A stretch of DNA of 64,000 nt. Origin: Gordionus sp. m RMFG-2023. Lineage: Eukaryota > Nematomorpha > Gordioida > Chordodea > Parachordodidae. The stretch lies in contig NC_088775.1 in the NCBI RefSeq assembly GCF_954871325.1, positions 32,651,561-32,715,560 on the forward strand, read 5' to 3'. The position numbers and the translations under genes were made by a program. The notes below the pieces were generated by a model. The model ran no database searches. It was not told the origin of the DNA and saw nothing but the letters and a program-made list of their open reading frames with translations. Of the stretch, positions 24,254-34,735 are shown in pieces. Each line of letters opens with the position of its first letter. The first letter of the stretch is position 1.

Positions 24254-27072
24254 ATGGAACGCTGCCCCACGTGTTCCAAAAACATAAAAATCACCAAATC
24301 CGGCCTTTTCACCAAGCACAAATCCAAAGGCAGTGCTTGTCCTGAGTCTGAAAAGCGTCCTTCCCCTCCCTTCCAAAATCCCCTCTCCATTTTTTCTACT
24401 CACAGTTATACTTCCACCTCATCCAATAACGCCCACATACCAACCACATCAGACACATTCATTTCCCTCCCACCTACCACTCACGTCAACATCATTAACT
24501 TTCTAAAATCCGACAAACCTCCCATTATTTCTAGAATTCCCAAAGGCTCTAGAATACAAGTAGATAAAGCTCTCTCTACCTGTCTTCATTCACTATTAAA
24601 TAACTTTTCCTCTCTAAATCATTGGCTCAAACTTTTTTCATTTTCTTTCACGACTCTCCAACCTCCCAATCCTGAGATTCACAAATCTTTAACCCAACAA
24701 ATTAAAGACGCAACCATACACCCCCTCACCCTCACATCCACTTTTTCTCCTCATAATTCTAAAAAACTTTCCAGCCTCCAATTAAAGGCTAAGATAATTT
24801 CTAACAAAATAAACAATCTAAACATCAAATCTGCTCTCCGCTTACTAGCATCTGACGACTCAATTGCAACCAGTAATGAGGAGAGCTACAACAAACTTAA
24901 ACTTAAGCACCCTCCTGGAGGTGACCTCATACCTCCTCCTCCGCCCAACATATTTCCCACTAATTTCACCCCCGTCGAGGTGCGCAAAAGTATCCTATCC
25001 TTTCATCACGACTCCTCGCCCGGGTATGATGGGCTTCGCCCCATCTTCCTCCAGGACCTTACATCCCCCCTCATAGTCAGCCAGGTCCCTATCTTACAGA
25101 ATCTAACAACATTCTGCAACAAAATTGCACATGGACCTGTTCCCGAATCCATCAGGCCACTCCTGTTCGGCGCTAAATTAATCGCACTCGAAAAGCCGAA
25201 CAAGGACATCCGGCCGATAGCGATCGGGACCGTATTCCGTCGCCTCGTTGCTAAACTCATAGCTTCCAAAATTAAGGACAACGCAGCCTTAATTTTAGCA
25301 CCCCATCAACTCGGTATTGGCATCCAGGGAGGTTGCAAAATAGCCACACACGCTACTCGCATCCATCTCCAAACCAACCCTAGTGACGAAATCCTCGTCA
25401 AAATTGATTTTTCTAACGCCTTCAACTCCTTCGCCGTTCCCACTTTCTTCCACAAATATACCACTCATTTCCCACCTTCTCCCAATTTTTCCACTCCTGC
25501 TATTCCAAGCCATCTCATCTCCAATTCAACAACTACTTACTTTCATCATCTGAAGGGATCCAGCAAGGCGATCCTCTAGGCTCGATACTTTTCTGCATTG
25601 GAATCAACGAAATGGTCAAAAACATTTCTACCAACTGCAATCTTCCACTCCACACTTGGTACATCGACGACGGAATGTTCTGCGGCTCCCCTCACGAGGT
25701 CGCCAAGGCCCTCGCCATCATTAATACACATTCCGCCGCAATTGGACTTTCACTTAACGAACAAAAAACCGAGATCTGTCCACTTCATTGTTCCATCCCA
25801 TTCACCCATAACTTCCTTACAACCGAGCTATCATCCCTCACTCATCTCGGCTCACCTGTCGGTGGCTTGCAATCCATTAATCACTTCTTCTCTAACGCAT
25901 CATCTAGCTTACTTCATTTCAAAAACATCTCTAAATTTCTCCCTCGCCATCAAGCTTTTTTTCTCCTCAAAAACTTTTACTACATTCCTAAAATTCTTTA
26001 CGCTCTTCGATCCACCTCAATCTTTAAATTTCCCGACTCACTAAAATCATTTGAAACTTCCGTCAAATCTCTTGCCGAAGAGATCCTTAATCTTCGCTTC
26101 AACCATAATTCATGGCTACAAGCATCACTTCCATGCAAGCTCGGGGGCATCGGCTTACGCTCACCTTTAACTCTTTCCATCAGTGGATTCATCGCCTCCC
26201 GCCTCTCATCTGACTCACACATTAGCCAGCTTTCTCACTTTCCTGACCCATTATTAGCTGAAGCCCAGACCATTTGGGACAATTCCGTTGTCCCAAACAC
26301 TCCTCGACCCTCCTCCTGTTTACAGAGAGACTGGGATACTCCACTCAATGAAGGCTCCGTCGCTTACCTAAAATCGAGCCTTCATGACGACGATCTCACA
26401 GTCTTTCACCAATTAAACCAAGGATCGGGTTACGAGTTTCTGGAAACTATACCCTCCAACAACCTCGACTTATTGCTGACCGCTGACGAGCTAAGATTTG
26501 CCATTGGATTACGGCTCAATTGCGAAATTGTTCTACCATACCAATGCAAACACTGCGAAACCAGCGTCGATCGCAAGGGCAGACATTGCCTCCATTGCCG
26601 CTTTTGCCGAGGCCGTTTTCCACGGCACACCAATTGCAATAACATCATATTGCGCGCTCTCAAATCCGCAGGCATTCCATCAAGACTTGAACCGACCGGC
26701 ATTTTTAGATCCGACGGAAAACGTCCTGATGGAATGTCCTTGATCCCTTGGTCAAGGGGCCAGCTACTAGTCTGGGACTTCACCTGCATAGACCCAAATG
26801 CACCATCCAACCACAACGTCGATGCCCTCGCTCTAGCAGAAACTCGTAAAACTATCAAATATAGTTCCATAGACCCCTCTTTCTTATTCATACCTATCGC
26901 CTGCTCTACTCTTACCACCTTCGGTAGCAAAGCTCTAGGTTTTTTTAAAGAATTAGGCAAACGGATTCGGGAAAAAACCGATCAGCCTAAAGAGTCCCTT
27001 TTCTTACGACAAAGACTTGCTACCGCCATCATTCGCTCTAACTACCTAAGTTTCATCTCTTCCATTGAATAA
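24254..27072 (+). pseudogene. LINE-like reverse transcriptase with C-terminal Zn motif and nuclease-like domain, one frameshift
   Basis: The ATG at 24254 opens with a zinc-finger-like CPTC...H...C segment (residues 4-29) and a Ser/Thr/Pro-rich linker. RT motifs follow. PGYDGLRP lies near 25020, RPIAIGTVFRRL near 25210, VKIDFSNAF (first catalytic Asp) near 25400, QQGDPLGS near 25570 and YIDD (catalytic pair) near 25664. The reading frame changes once around 25430-25436, as if one base was lost, so the N-terminal frame runs on to a false stop at 25579. The second frame continues to TAA 27070-27072. Its C-terminal part has a Cys/His cluster (CKHC...C..C...H, near 26550-26635), then RPDG near 26715 and WDFTC near 26775. 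That arrangement is consistent with a PD-(D/E)XK-type endonuclease, as in LINEs with restriction-like endonucleases. Related proteins are known in many invertebrate genomes. Apart from the frameshift it is well preserved, hence fairly young. Confidence 0.75.
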
Positions 27073-27475
27073 TCTCCTATGTCTATGCTCTCTCTCTCCC
27101 TTCTCTTTCCTAGTTTCCATTCTTTTATCCCTTACCCTCTTTCGCAAAATATATTTTTATATTTTTTTTACCTTTATTAATTTTACCATATAAAAAAATT
27201 TATTATTTACTATAAACTTTTGATATTCATATTATTAAAATAATATTTTTAACATTTGAAGAAAGAGAGATCGCCAGAAAACATCTTTGTAAAAGTTTGA
27301 ACTTGATACAAAAAATAATCAGAATATTGAAATTCTAAATATTATGCCTACGTGTTCGCATTCGAAAGATAATTTAGATGATGATTAAAGTCGCATGAAA
27401 GTCTTAATAAGAATAATTCTCAGGGCATAGAAAATTGAAATAGAATATATAATTCAGTCATTTGATAATATAGAG

Positions 27476-27706
27476 AGATTAGAAAAAGATACTAATCTTT
27501 TGAATTATTGGAAAACCGTAAAGAGTATGCCAGAACTTTATAAGTTAGCTATAACTGTGCTAGCAGTTCTAGCTACGCAGCTATCCGTAGAAAGAGCATT
27601 TTCTAGCCTTAAGTTTAAACTCTCTGCGCAGAGAACTAAATTAAATCCTGAAATATTAGAAAATATTTTAGATTTCCATTCTAATTCTCTTTTTAAACAT
27701 AAATAG
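27476..27706 (+). pseudogene. hAT transposase C-terminal dimerisation fragment
   Basis: An open frame of about 70 codons reads LNYWKTVKSMPELYKLA, then a LSVERAFSSLKFKLS core, and ends near KHK at TAG 27704-27706. The SVERAFSSLK core, with Arg and Leu spaced after it, is the hallmark of the hAT dimerisation domain and holds the catalytic Glu. No BED finger or catalytic Asp segments are seen on the left side, so this is only a tail. It sits 0.4 kb inside the right end of the 7-kb hAT and probably belongs to its original transposase. Confidence 0.8.
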
Positions 27707-28111
27707 TATACATTTTATTATATTTGTGCGTTATTTTATTCATCATTTTATTTACGCATGTTTGTTTTTATCTTATTTATTTATAAAATAAAAAAAAATT
27801 AATTTGTCTAATTTATATTTACTAAGTTTAATAAAAATATCTATTTGATTATCATGGTTAAATTAAATAAGAAATTATAATTAAAAAGATTTTTCTCTAA
27901 AATATACATGATTAATGATTAATTTTTTTAAAAATCATATTTATAAAACCGGAACATACCGAAAAGAACCGTTATAAATTATAAACCAAACCGAACCGAT
28001 ATGAATTTAAAAAAAAACACCGAAATGGAACAAAACCTTTATAAAATTTTAAACTAAAAACCGGAACAAACCGAACCGTTATGCCTAACGATTCGAAACC
28101 CTGGCCACAAG

Positions 28112-29040
28112 TCTGACTACCTTTTTATCGTTATTAAAAATAAAAGTACAGCAAGTCTGATATTTTAAAAGATGATAGGATTTTTATATAATGACAATAA
28201 TAGTAAAATGTATTTTAAATATTTCGTTTATTTAATTTTTTTAAATGCCATTGTGCTTCTAGTCTTTCTATCTTGAATCTTGGTATCAATTTTAGTAGTT
28301 TTCTTATTTTGCTATTAACATTTTTATTTATAGTGTCTTTCAGGAGGATTAAAGAAACAAAATGTATTCCTTAAGCATTACATATTAGCCTAAACTTTAG
28401 AATTAGTGCTTTTAAAATTTTGGAAAACTTCATGAGAAGTGCGCCTTAATATCTGATTTATATCCTTGGGAATATAACTCGATTTAAATTTTAATGAGTT
28501 TTAAATTACTTAATAAAACCCTATTAGTGTTTGCAAAAGATTGGCTAACTTCACGCTTGGAGCGTGATGTCATAGTTTTCATTTTGTTTATAACTCGGTT
28601 TTTTTATGGTTCAAATTTGAGTGAGGAATTGAGAGTACTAGTCAGGCATTAAATATTAACGCACGCCAGATATATAGTTTGTTATATTTTCCATTTTAGC
28701 ACTCTATTTATTTTGGCAATTTTCTTTTTACTTTATACTGTCTACCAAACGGATTGAATCAATATACAGTTATAATCTAAATATTGATAGAATAGTGAAT
28801 AAATGCTTTCAGTCCCTTCTTAATCTTAAGGTTAGCCAAAATCTTGTTACTAATAATTTTTCCTTCATACTGGCTACTACTCGTTAAAGTCAGGTACTAA
28901 TAAAGGGCAAAAATTGCCATATTTTAGAATTAGGCTTGTTCAGTCAACTTTAATGTAGATGATATAAAGAGCACCGAAAAATCAATAATATATAAGAATT
29001 TTTTATGGGAGGGACCCGGCCGAAGGCCTGGTAATCGAAA
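28112..29040. other. AT-rich non-coding stretch
   Basis: No gene is supported. Confidence 0.45.
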
Positions 29041-29042
29041 TT

Positions 29043-29090
29043 GGGGGGGGGGGGGCATTGTAAAAATTTTACCCCCCCCCCCCCCCCCCC
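29043..29090. repeat. Facing G13 and C19 runs
   Basis: A run of 13 G is separated by a 16-nt AT-rich loop from a run of 19 C. It could fold as a G/C hairpin or form quadruplex/i-motif structures. Similar facing G/C runs sit just inside the left end of the 1.87-kb hAT family, so this may mark the edge of another element. Confidence 0.7.
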
Positions 29091-29943
29091 ACTTTATTGG
29101 AAAGTCCTGGCTACCTCACTGTAGATTTTAAAATTTGCAATATTATTTATTTAGTTTTAAAATTCTCATTCTTATATCGGAGGAAATATTTATTTGATTT
29201 TTATTTTTTTTCTACAAATTTATTAAGCATCATGTGTAATTTGAGTGTTGAAGAAAACTGACTTTACCTACAAAGATGTCATTTATGAAATTTTTAACAT
29301 TCATATTTATAGTTTAAATGCTGTATTACCAAGTTGAACGAGGAAAAGGGCTTGACGCAGTTTTTTCATTGAGATCTCAGATAAATAGTTTTTATTTTAT
29401 GAGAATTTTTGACGTGCGCCAATAGGGGTAAAAATAACTTTTTTATATTTTGTAAAATATTTTTAAGATAAATTCCTTCTGTAACTTTTATACCCATTCT
29501 AGCCCCCCTCCCGTCCTTCCAAATTTTAAATATTTAGTTTAGAATCAATAAATAATAAAATTTTATATTCTTTGTATTTTATTATCTCTAGCAAAGGAAA
29601 GGAAATATGCCTGTCAAATTGGCGGAGGCATATCCAAAAACAAAAAATATAAGGGTTGAAAAATTAATGAAACATTTAAAAATAATGCATTCAAGTCTAA
29701 ATATTGATGATATTAAAAATAATTGTTGGCGTTAGGAGCAAAATCATTCAAATAGATGTCTTCTACTTTTCTTTAGATACGTGCAACTTAGTGAGCCTTT
29801 TGAAGAAAAATCAGTTAAGTTTCTAATTCTAAACGTTTTGTAATCGATTTAACTATTTGTTTGTAATCGATTTAACTGTTTGTTTGTAATTATACTTGTT
29901 CACATTTTATCTATAGATATTAAGTTTTATAGTGATAAGAATC
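29091..29943. other. AT-rich non-coding stretch
   Basis: No gene is supported. Confidence 0.4.
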
Positions 29944-31903
29944 AGGTCCCAGAAGTTGGCCCCACACTTTTTGATTTTCAATGGTTTATCAGTTGGACTG
30001 TTTGTACCCGATTTGTACCGTTTTCAATTCGATTTGTACCATCACCATTTTTGAGATATTCAAAGAACAAAATGGGGGGTCAACTTCACGACAGCTCCCC
30101 AACTTTTGAACTTATAAATAAAAAGGGCATAGGTCGATAGAGGATAATTTGTACCGTTTTCAGTTCGATTTGTACCATCACCGTTTTCCAGCTATTGACC
30201 GTTAAAAATATGGCGCCAAAAATAAAAAACACTCAAATTTTTTTTTTTTAAATTTTTTAACGTACAACGATATAGAATTATTCTTCCTAATGATGCCTCA
30301 AAAGCTTTATCTTCATTATTTATTTCGGAAATTAAATTTGTAACCTTATATTATAGCGTGAAGTTAGCCACCCCGATATTCAAAATTTGAGATTTTTCAA
30401 ATTTTTAAAACGGGATTGATTTGTACCGTTTCAAACTTGATTTGTACCATTACCGTTTTCCAGCTATTGACCGTTGAAAATATGGCGCCAAAAATAAAAA
30501 ACACTCAAAATTTTTAAAAAAAAATTTCTTAACGTACAACGATAGATATTTTTTTTTCTCTTCTTAATGATGCCTCAAATTAAACTTTATCTTTATTTAT
30601 TTCGGGAATCAAATTTTAAACCTTATATTATAGCGTGAAGTTACCCCCCCCCCCACCCCTATATTCAAAATTTGAGATTTTTCAAATTTTTAAAACGGGA
30701 TTGATTTGTACCGATTTGTACCGTTTCAAACTCGATTTGTACCATTAACGTTTTCCAGCTATTGACCGTTAAAAATATGGCGATAAAAAATAAAAAACAC
30801 TCAAAATTTATTTTTTTAAAAATTTTTTTAACGTACAACCATAGAGAATTTTTTTCTCTTCCTAATGATGCCTCAAATTAAGCTTTATCTAAAAATATAC
30901 ACACATTTGTAAATATTAATATTTATTTGTTTATCCTACCTTAATATATTTATAAATATATATATTTTAATAAAAATGCTAAATAAATTTTTAATAGTTT
31001 GCTTATTTATAAATATTTTTCAAAAATTGACACATAATATGAATATTACTTTATTATATATATAAATAAATATATTTACAAAAATAAACACAATAAAATG
31101 TGATTTCGTTTTATTAAAGAAATATAATGATGTTTAATTTGAGGGTGTTTCTGTTGAATTTGTAGGTTATAATTCAACAGTAGTGTTTTGGTTCTTTGAT
31201 TGCTCCATCAAAATCTCACATTTGAAAAAGTATTTACTTCTGCTATGATTGTAGATACAATCTAAAATAATATTAAATTTATAGATAAAAAAAATATATC
31301 TAAAAGTTTATCATCCAAGAGCGCATTTATTTTTTAACTAGTAACCTTTGGTGTAATTTCTTTTATCATTGTTCATAAATATTTACTAATTTTTTGGTAA
31401 CCTTATTCTATATCTAAAATGATATAATATCAATTAATATATTATAAATGATATAATATAAATTACTTTCTAAAATTGTATAAATATAAATTAATATATT
31501 CTAAAATTATATAAATATAAATTAATATATTCCTAAATGATATAATATCAATTAATATATGAGATAAATTATACATACAATTTTGTATACATTAAATTTG
31601 GAGTGTTTTTTATTTTTGGCACCATATTTTTAACGGTCAATAGCTGGAAAACGGTGATGGTACAAATAAAACTGAAAACGGTACAAATCGGTACAAATCA
31701 TCCTCTATCGACCTATGCCCTTTTTATTTTTAAGTTCAAAAGTTGGGGGCTGTCGTGAAGTTGGCCCCCTTTGTTCTTTGAATATCTCAAAAACGGTGAT
31801 GGTACAAATCGAACTGAAAACGGTACAAATCGGGTATAAATCAGTCCAACTGATAAACTATTAAAAATCCAAAAGTGAGGGGGGGGGGCAACTTCACGGA
31901 CCT
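29944..31903. mobile_element. Foldback repeat element, about 1.96 kb
   Basis: The outer ends AGGTCC (29944) and GGACCT (ending 31903) start roughly 300-bp inverted arms (29944-30240 and 31598-31903). The arms share CAGTTGGACTG, GATTTGTACCG and a TCGATAGAGGAT block. Inside the left half, three direct copies of a 270-295-bp unit follow each other. The marker CCAGCTATTGACCGTT occurs at 30188, 30460 and 30755, and once inverted near 31630. The centre (30900-31590) is AT-rich with TATAAAT-type short repeats. No transposase frame and no convincing target duplication were found. Confidence 0.7.
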
Positions 31904-32674
31904 ATTAAGGATCGGATGTAAGTTTTATAAATTATTTTAATATATTATAATTGATAAACTTTTATTTGTAAATTGTAATTATAAAATTTACTATTTTTAT
32001 TTATTTAAATATGGTCATAGATTATAAAATTATAATCCATGGAACTTAAACAATTGATCCAACTCAAGTACATTTTTAATCATGTGACCTGTCAATTATA
32101 CCAGTTATCAGAGTTGTTAAAGTTTTTAATTATAAAAATGCCCTTTATCTAGATACCCGTTTATAAAGAGTATCTACAGATACCGTTTAAGATACATTTT
32201 GATATACTGTAATTTAACTCTTTTTATCTTAAAAATAAAAATATTTGAATGCAAAATTCATTTTATCTCAAATGAGCATATAATTTAAATTATATATAAA
32301 GATATTAAGATTAATATAATAAAATAAAATATAAAAATATGTATATATAAAAAATATTAAAACTTATATATAAAATATTAAAACATATATAAGTATTATT
32401 TTTTTTTATCGAAATTTATAGATATCAGTTCAAGATTGTGAAAAATATTTTCATCATGCAAATAAAATATAAATCCTCGCTTAGTAATGACACTCATTAA
32501 TTTAAAAACAATACCATTGGCAAAAATTATTTTAAGCAAATAAATTTATTTAGAATTTTTTAAAATGATTTTAAAGATATTCCGCTCACCTTTAATGAAA
32601 AAATTATAAGCTTAATGTTAAATTTTTTTTTAAAATATTAAACTCTCGTTTTAAATGAGAATTATTTGAAAGAA
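31904..32674. other. AT-rich non-coding stretch
   Basis: No gene is supported. Confidence 0.45.
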
Positions 32675-32898
32675 CGATAAAAAAGGTGAAAAATATATTT
32701 TTATTATCTATATTATTACACTTTTTTACAACGTATTTATATTTTTTTTACAAAAGTAATATTTGAATAAATAAAACTAAAATGAAAATATAATCTTAAA
32801 ATAAACTAAAATATAAGTTACGACTAAAATAAAGGTTACAATTTATAAAACTAAAATAAAGGTTACAATTTGTAAAACTAAAATTATATTATTCAACA
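32675..32898 (-). repeat. 3' LTR of the gypsy element (224 bp)
   Basis: It matches 42752-42942 and 39539-39571 closely, including a doubled AAAATAAAGGTTACAATTT motif. In element sense it starts TGTTGAATAATA. The far end is mutated relative to the CA seen in the 5' copy. Confidence 0.85.
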
Positions 32899-32911
32899 TT
32901 CTCCTTCTTCT
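32899..32911 (-). promoter_or_regulatory. Polypurine tract
   Basis: In element sense, AGAAGAAGGAGAA abuts the 3' LTR start TGTTGAAT. This is the expected position and composition of the plus-strand DNA primer of LTR retrotransposons, and it confirms orientation and LTR boundary. Confidence 0.85.
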
Positions 32912-33370
32912 AAAGAAGCCTTCATATAAGTTTAATTGTGCTGTCATAGTTAGTTTGTTGTCTAAATGTTTTAACGTTTTGACCATCAAGTTGTTTCATA
33001 AGTCATAGTAATCGCTGGCTTGTCCCAATCGTTGGTTTTTTTAAATCGATTTTGCACGTTGGTTTGTTTAAATCGTAAGCTTGATATCCTTATCGTAAGT
33101 TATCCTTATAAACCATGATTTTGTCTAGCTTTTGTAGTACTCAGTCGTTATTATTATCAATTCTCAAAATTGTTATTATCATCAGTAAGTTGCGAATAAT
33201 AAGAAATAATAGTTCATCAAGTTGGATATAAGAATAAATGAAGAATGATAAATCAATAAGATTGTTATATAATATTTTTAGCGTTTTCATTTTTTGTGTT
33301 TTAGTGTAAGCGTTTTAATATTTAATTTACTTAATGCATTTTAATATTTATTTTATTTTTATATTTTAAG
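32912..33370 (-). other. Gypsy 3' untranslated region
   Basis: This lies between the pol stop and the polypurine tract. No open frame resembling env is seen. Confidence 0.6.
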
Positions 33371-34735
33371 TTATGTAGTCTTAGGTTTTTGTTTAATTCG
33401 CATTGGTCTAGAAATCGGTGTTATATCATTTTTATCAGTAATTTTTATATTTTTGTCCACACTTCCTTCCTTAAAAGAATCCTTAGAGTCATAGTTAATA
33501 AGCGTGTTAAAACAGTTTCTAATTCTTAATTGATCTAAATATCTCCTCAAAATACCTTTATCTGTCTTAATTTGGAACATCATGTCACTTTCTTTGTATG
33601 TGATCATGCCTTTACACCATTTGTCATCACCTTGTACTTTGTACCAAACAAAATCTCCTACGTTAAAGGTTCTATTTCGTGGTAAGGTAACCTTTATTTT
33701 GTTCTTCTCCTCCAACGGTCTTAATAAGTCCCATTTAATTCTAATATCTCGATTGAACATTCTCTGAGATGGTGTAACTCCTGTAGTATCATTACGCGTA
33801 TTTCTGTAATTAAATAATAATTTGTCAGTGCGATGTCTAAGTCAATTTTAATATCCCTTTTCATATGTGTTTTGAACGTTCTCACCATGCGTTTTACCTG
33901 GCCATTGGATTGCTGGTGATAGGCAGATGTGAGCACATGTTTGATACCATAATCATTGCAAAATTTTTCAAAATCGTTACTTGTGAAGTTAGTGCCGTTA
34001 TCGGTAACTATAGTTTCAGGTATTCCATATAGCGAAATAGTTTTAAAATTTTATTTTAAAGTAATATCGGTCGTAATATTTTTAACAGGAACAATAATTG
34101 GAAATTTGCTGTTGGCATCGACTATTATCAACCAATTTCTTGTGAAGAACAGACCCGCATAATCTATGTGTATCTTTTCAAATGGTTTGGTTGCCGAAAC
34201 CCATGGTTTTTGTATCTTTTTGAGATAGTCATGATATACGTTACAATCGTCACAACTTTTCACTTCCATTTCTATGTCATTATTGATACCAGACCACCAC
34301 ATGTAATCTTTGGCTAAGGATTTGATTTTTCCTGCTCCCAAGTGACCTTCATGTAATGACGGTAGTACATTTTTTCTCATAGAAGACGGAATTATGATTC
34401 TGTTGCTTTTGTAAAGACAATCCTTAATAATACTTAATTCCGATTCAATGTTTTTATAGATATTGTTCATTATAGGCCTGTTGTTCTTAAGATCATTTAT
34501 GACTTGTTTTAATACAATATCTTTCAAAGTTTCATCACGAATTTGATTAAAATTAATAGATAAATCCCCATAGTCATTTATTATAGTGATATTTTCAACA
34601 GCTTTATCATGACATTCTTGTGGTAATCTCGAGAGACAATCAGGAACAACATTATATTTATCGGCTTTATACTTTATATTAAAATCATATCCTCCTAATG
34701 TTATATTCCACTTCTGGAGTCTTAAGAACATAGTA
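33371..34735 (-). pseudogene. Gypsy pol: RNase H end and integrase, frameshifted
   Basis: From 34735 downward the frame finishes RNase H and its connection (CLSRL near 34625). It then shows the integrase zinc module HEGHLGAGK...C..C (near 34350-34245), and the first core motif HIDYAGLF near 34165. A frameshift follows near 34051. In another frame are the second core Asp (TDNGTNF, near 34000) and, near 33910, a QQSNGQ segment where the usual catalytic Glu is replaced by Lys. A further frameshift precedes the C-terminal domain (33371-33760: FNRD near 33755, the GDFVWYK fold near 33650), which ends at the stop 33371-33373. Integrase is thus inactive by frameshifts and by loss of the catalytic Glu. 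Confidence 0.8.

Larger units (their letters stand above)
21016..28111. mobile_element. 7.08-kb hAT element with perfect 8-bp TSD, hosting a nested retroelement
   Basis: The body 21024-28103 begins CAGGGTCGAACCGAACCG and its other end, inverted, reads CAGGGTTTCGAATCG. The 8-bp duplication GCCACAAG flanks it exactly (21016-21023, 28104-28111). Both ends carry subterminal AACCGTTATG/AACCGAACCG repeats. A C-terminal hAT transposase fragment remains near the right end (27476-27706). Most of the interior is a plus-strand reverse-transcriptase element (about 21.95-27.2 kb), so the hAT's own sequence is roughly the outer 0.9 kb on each side. The retroelement therefore probably inserted into this hAT, unless both moved together. 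Confidence 0.85.

Noticed and set aside
25998-26960. Long minus-strand frames opposite the reverse transcriptase
   Set aside because: The plus strand carries ordered RT and nuclease motifs; the minus frames have none and arise from the G-poor plus strand.
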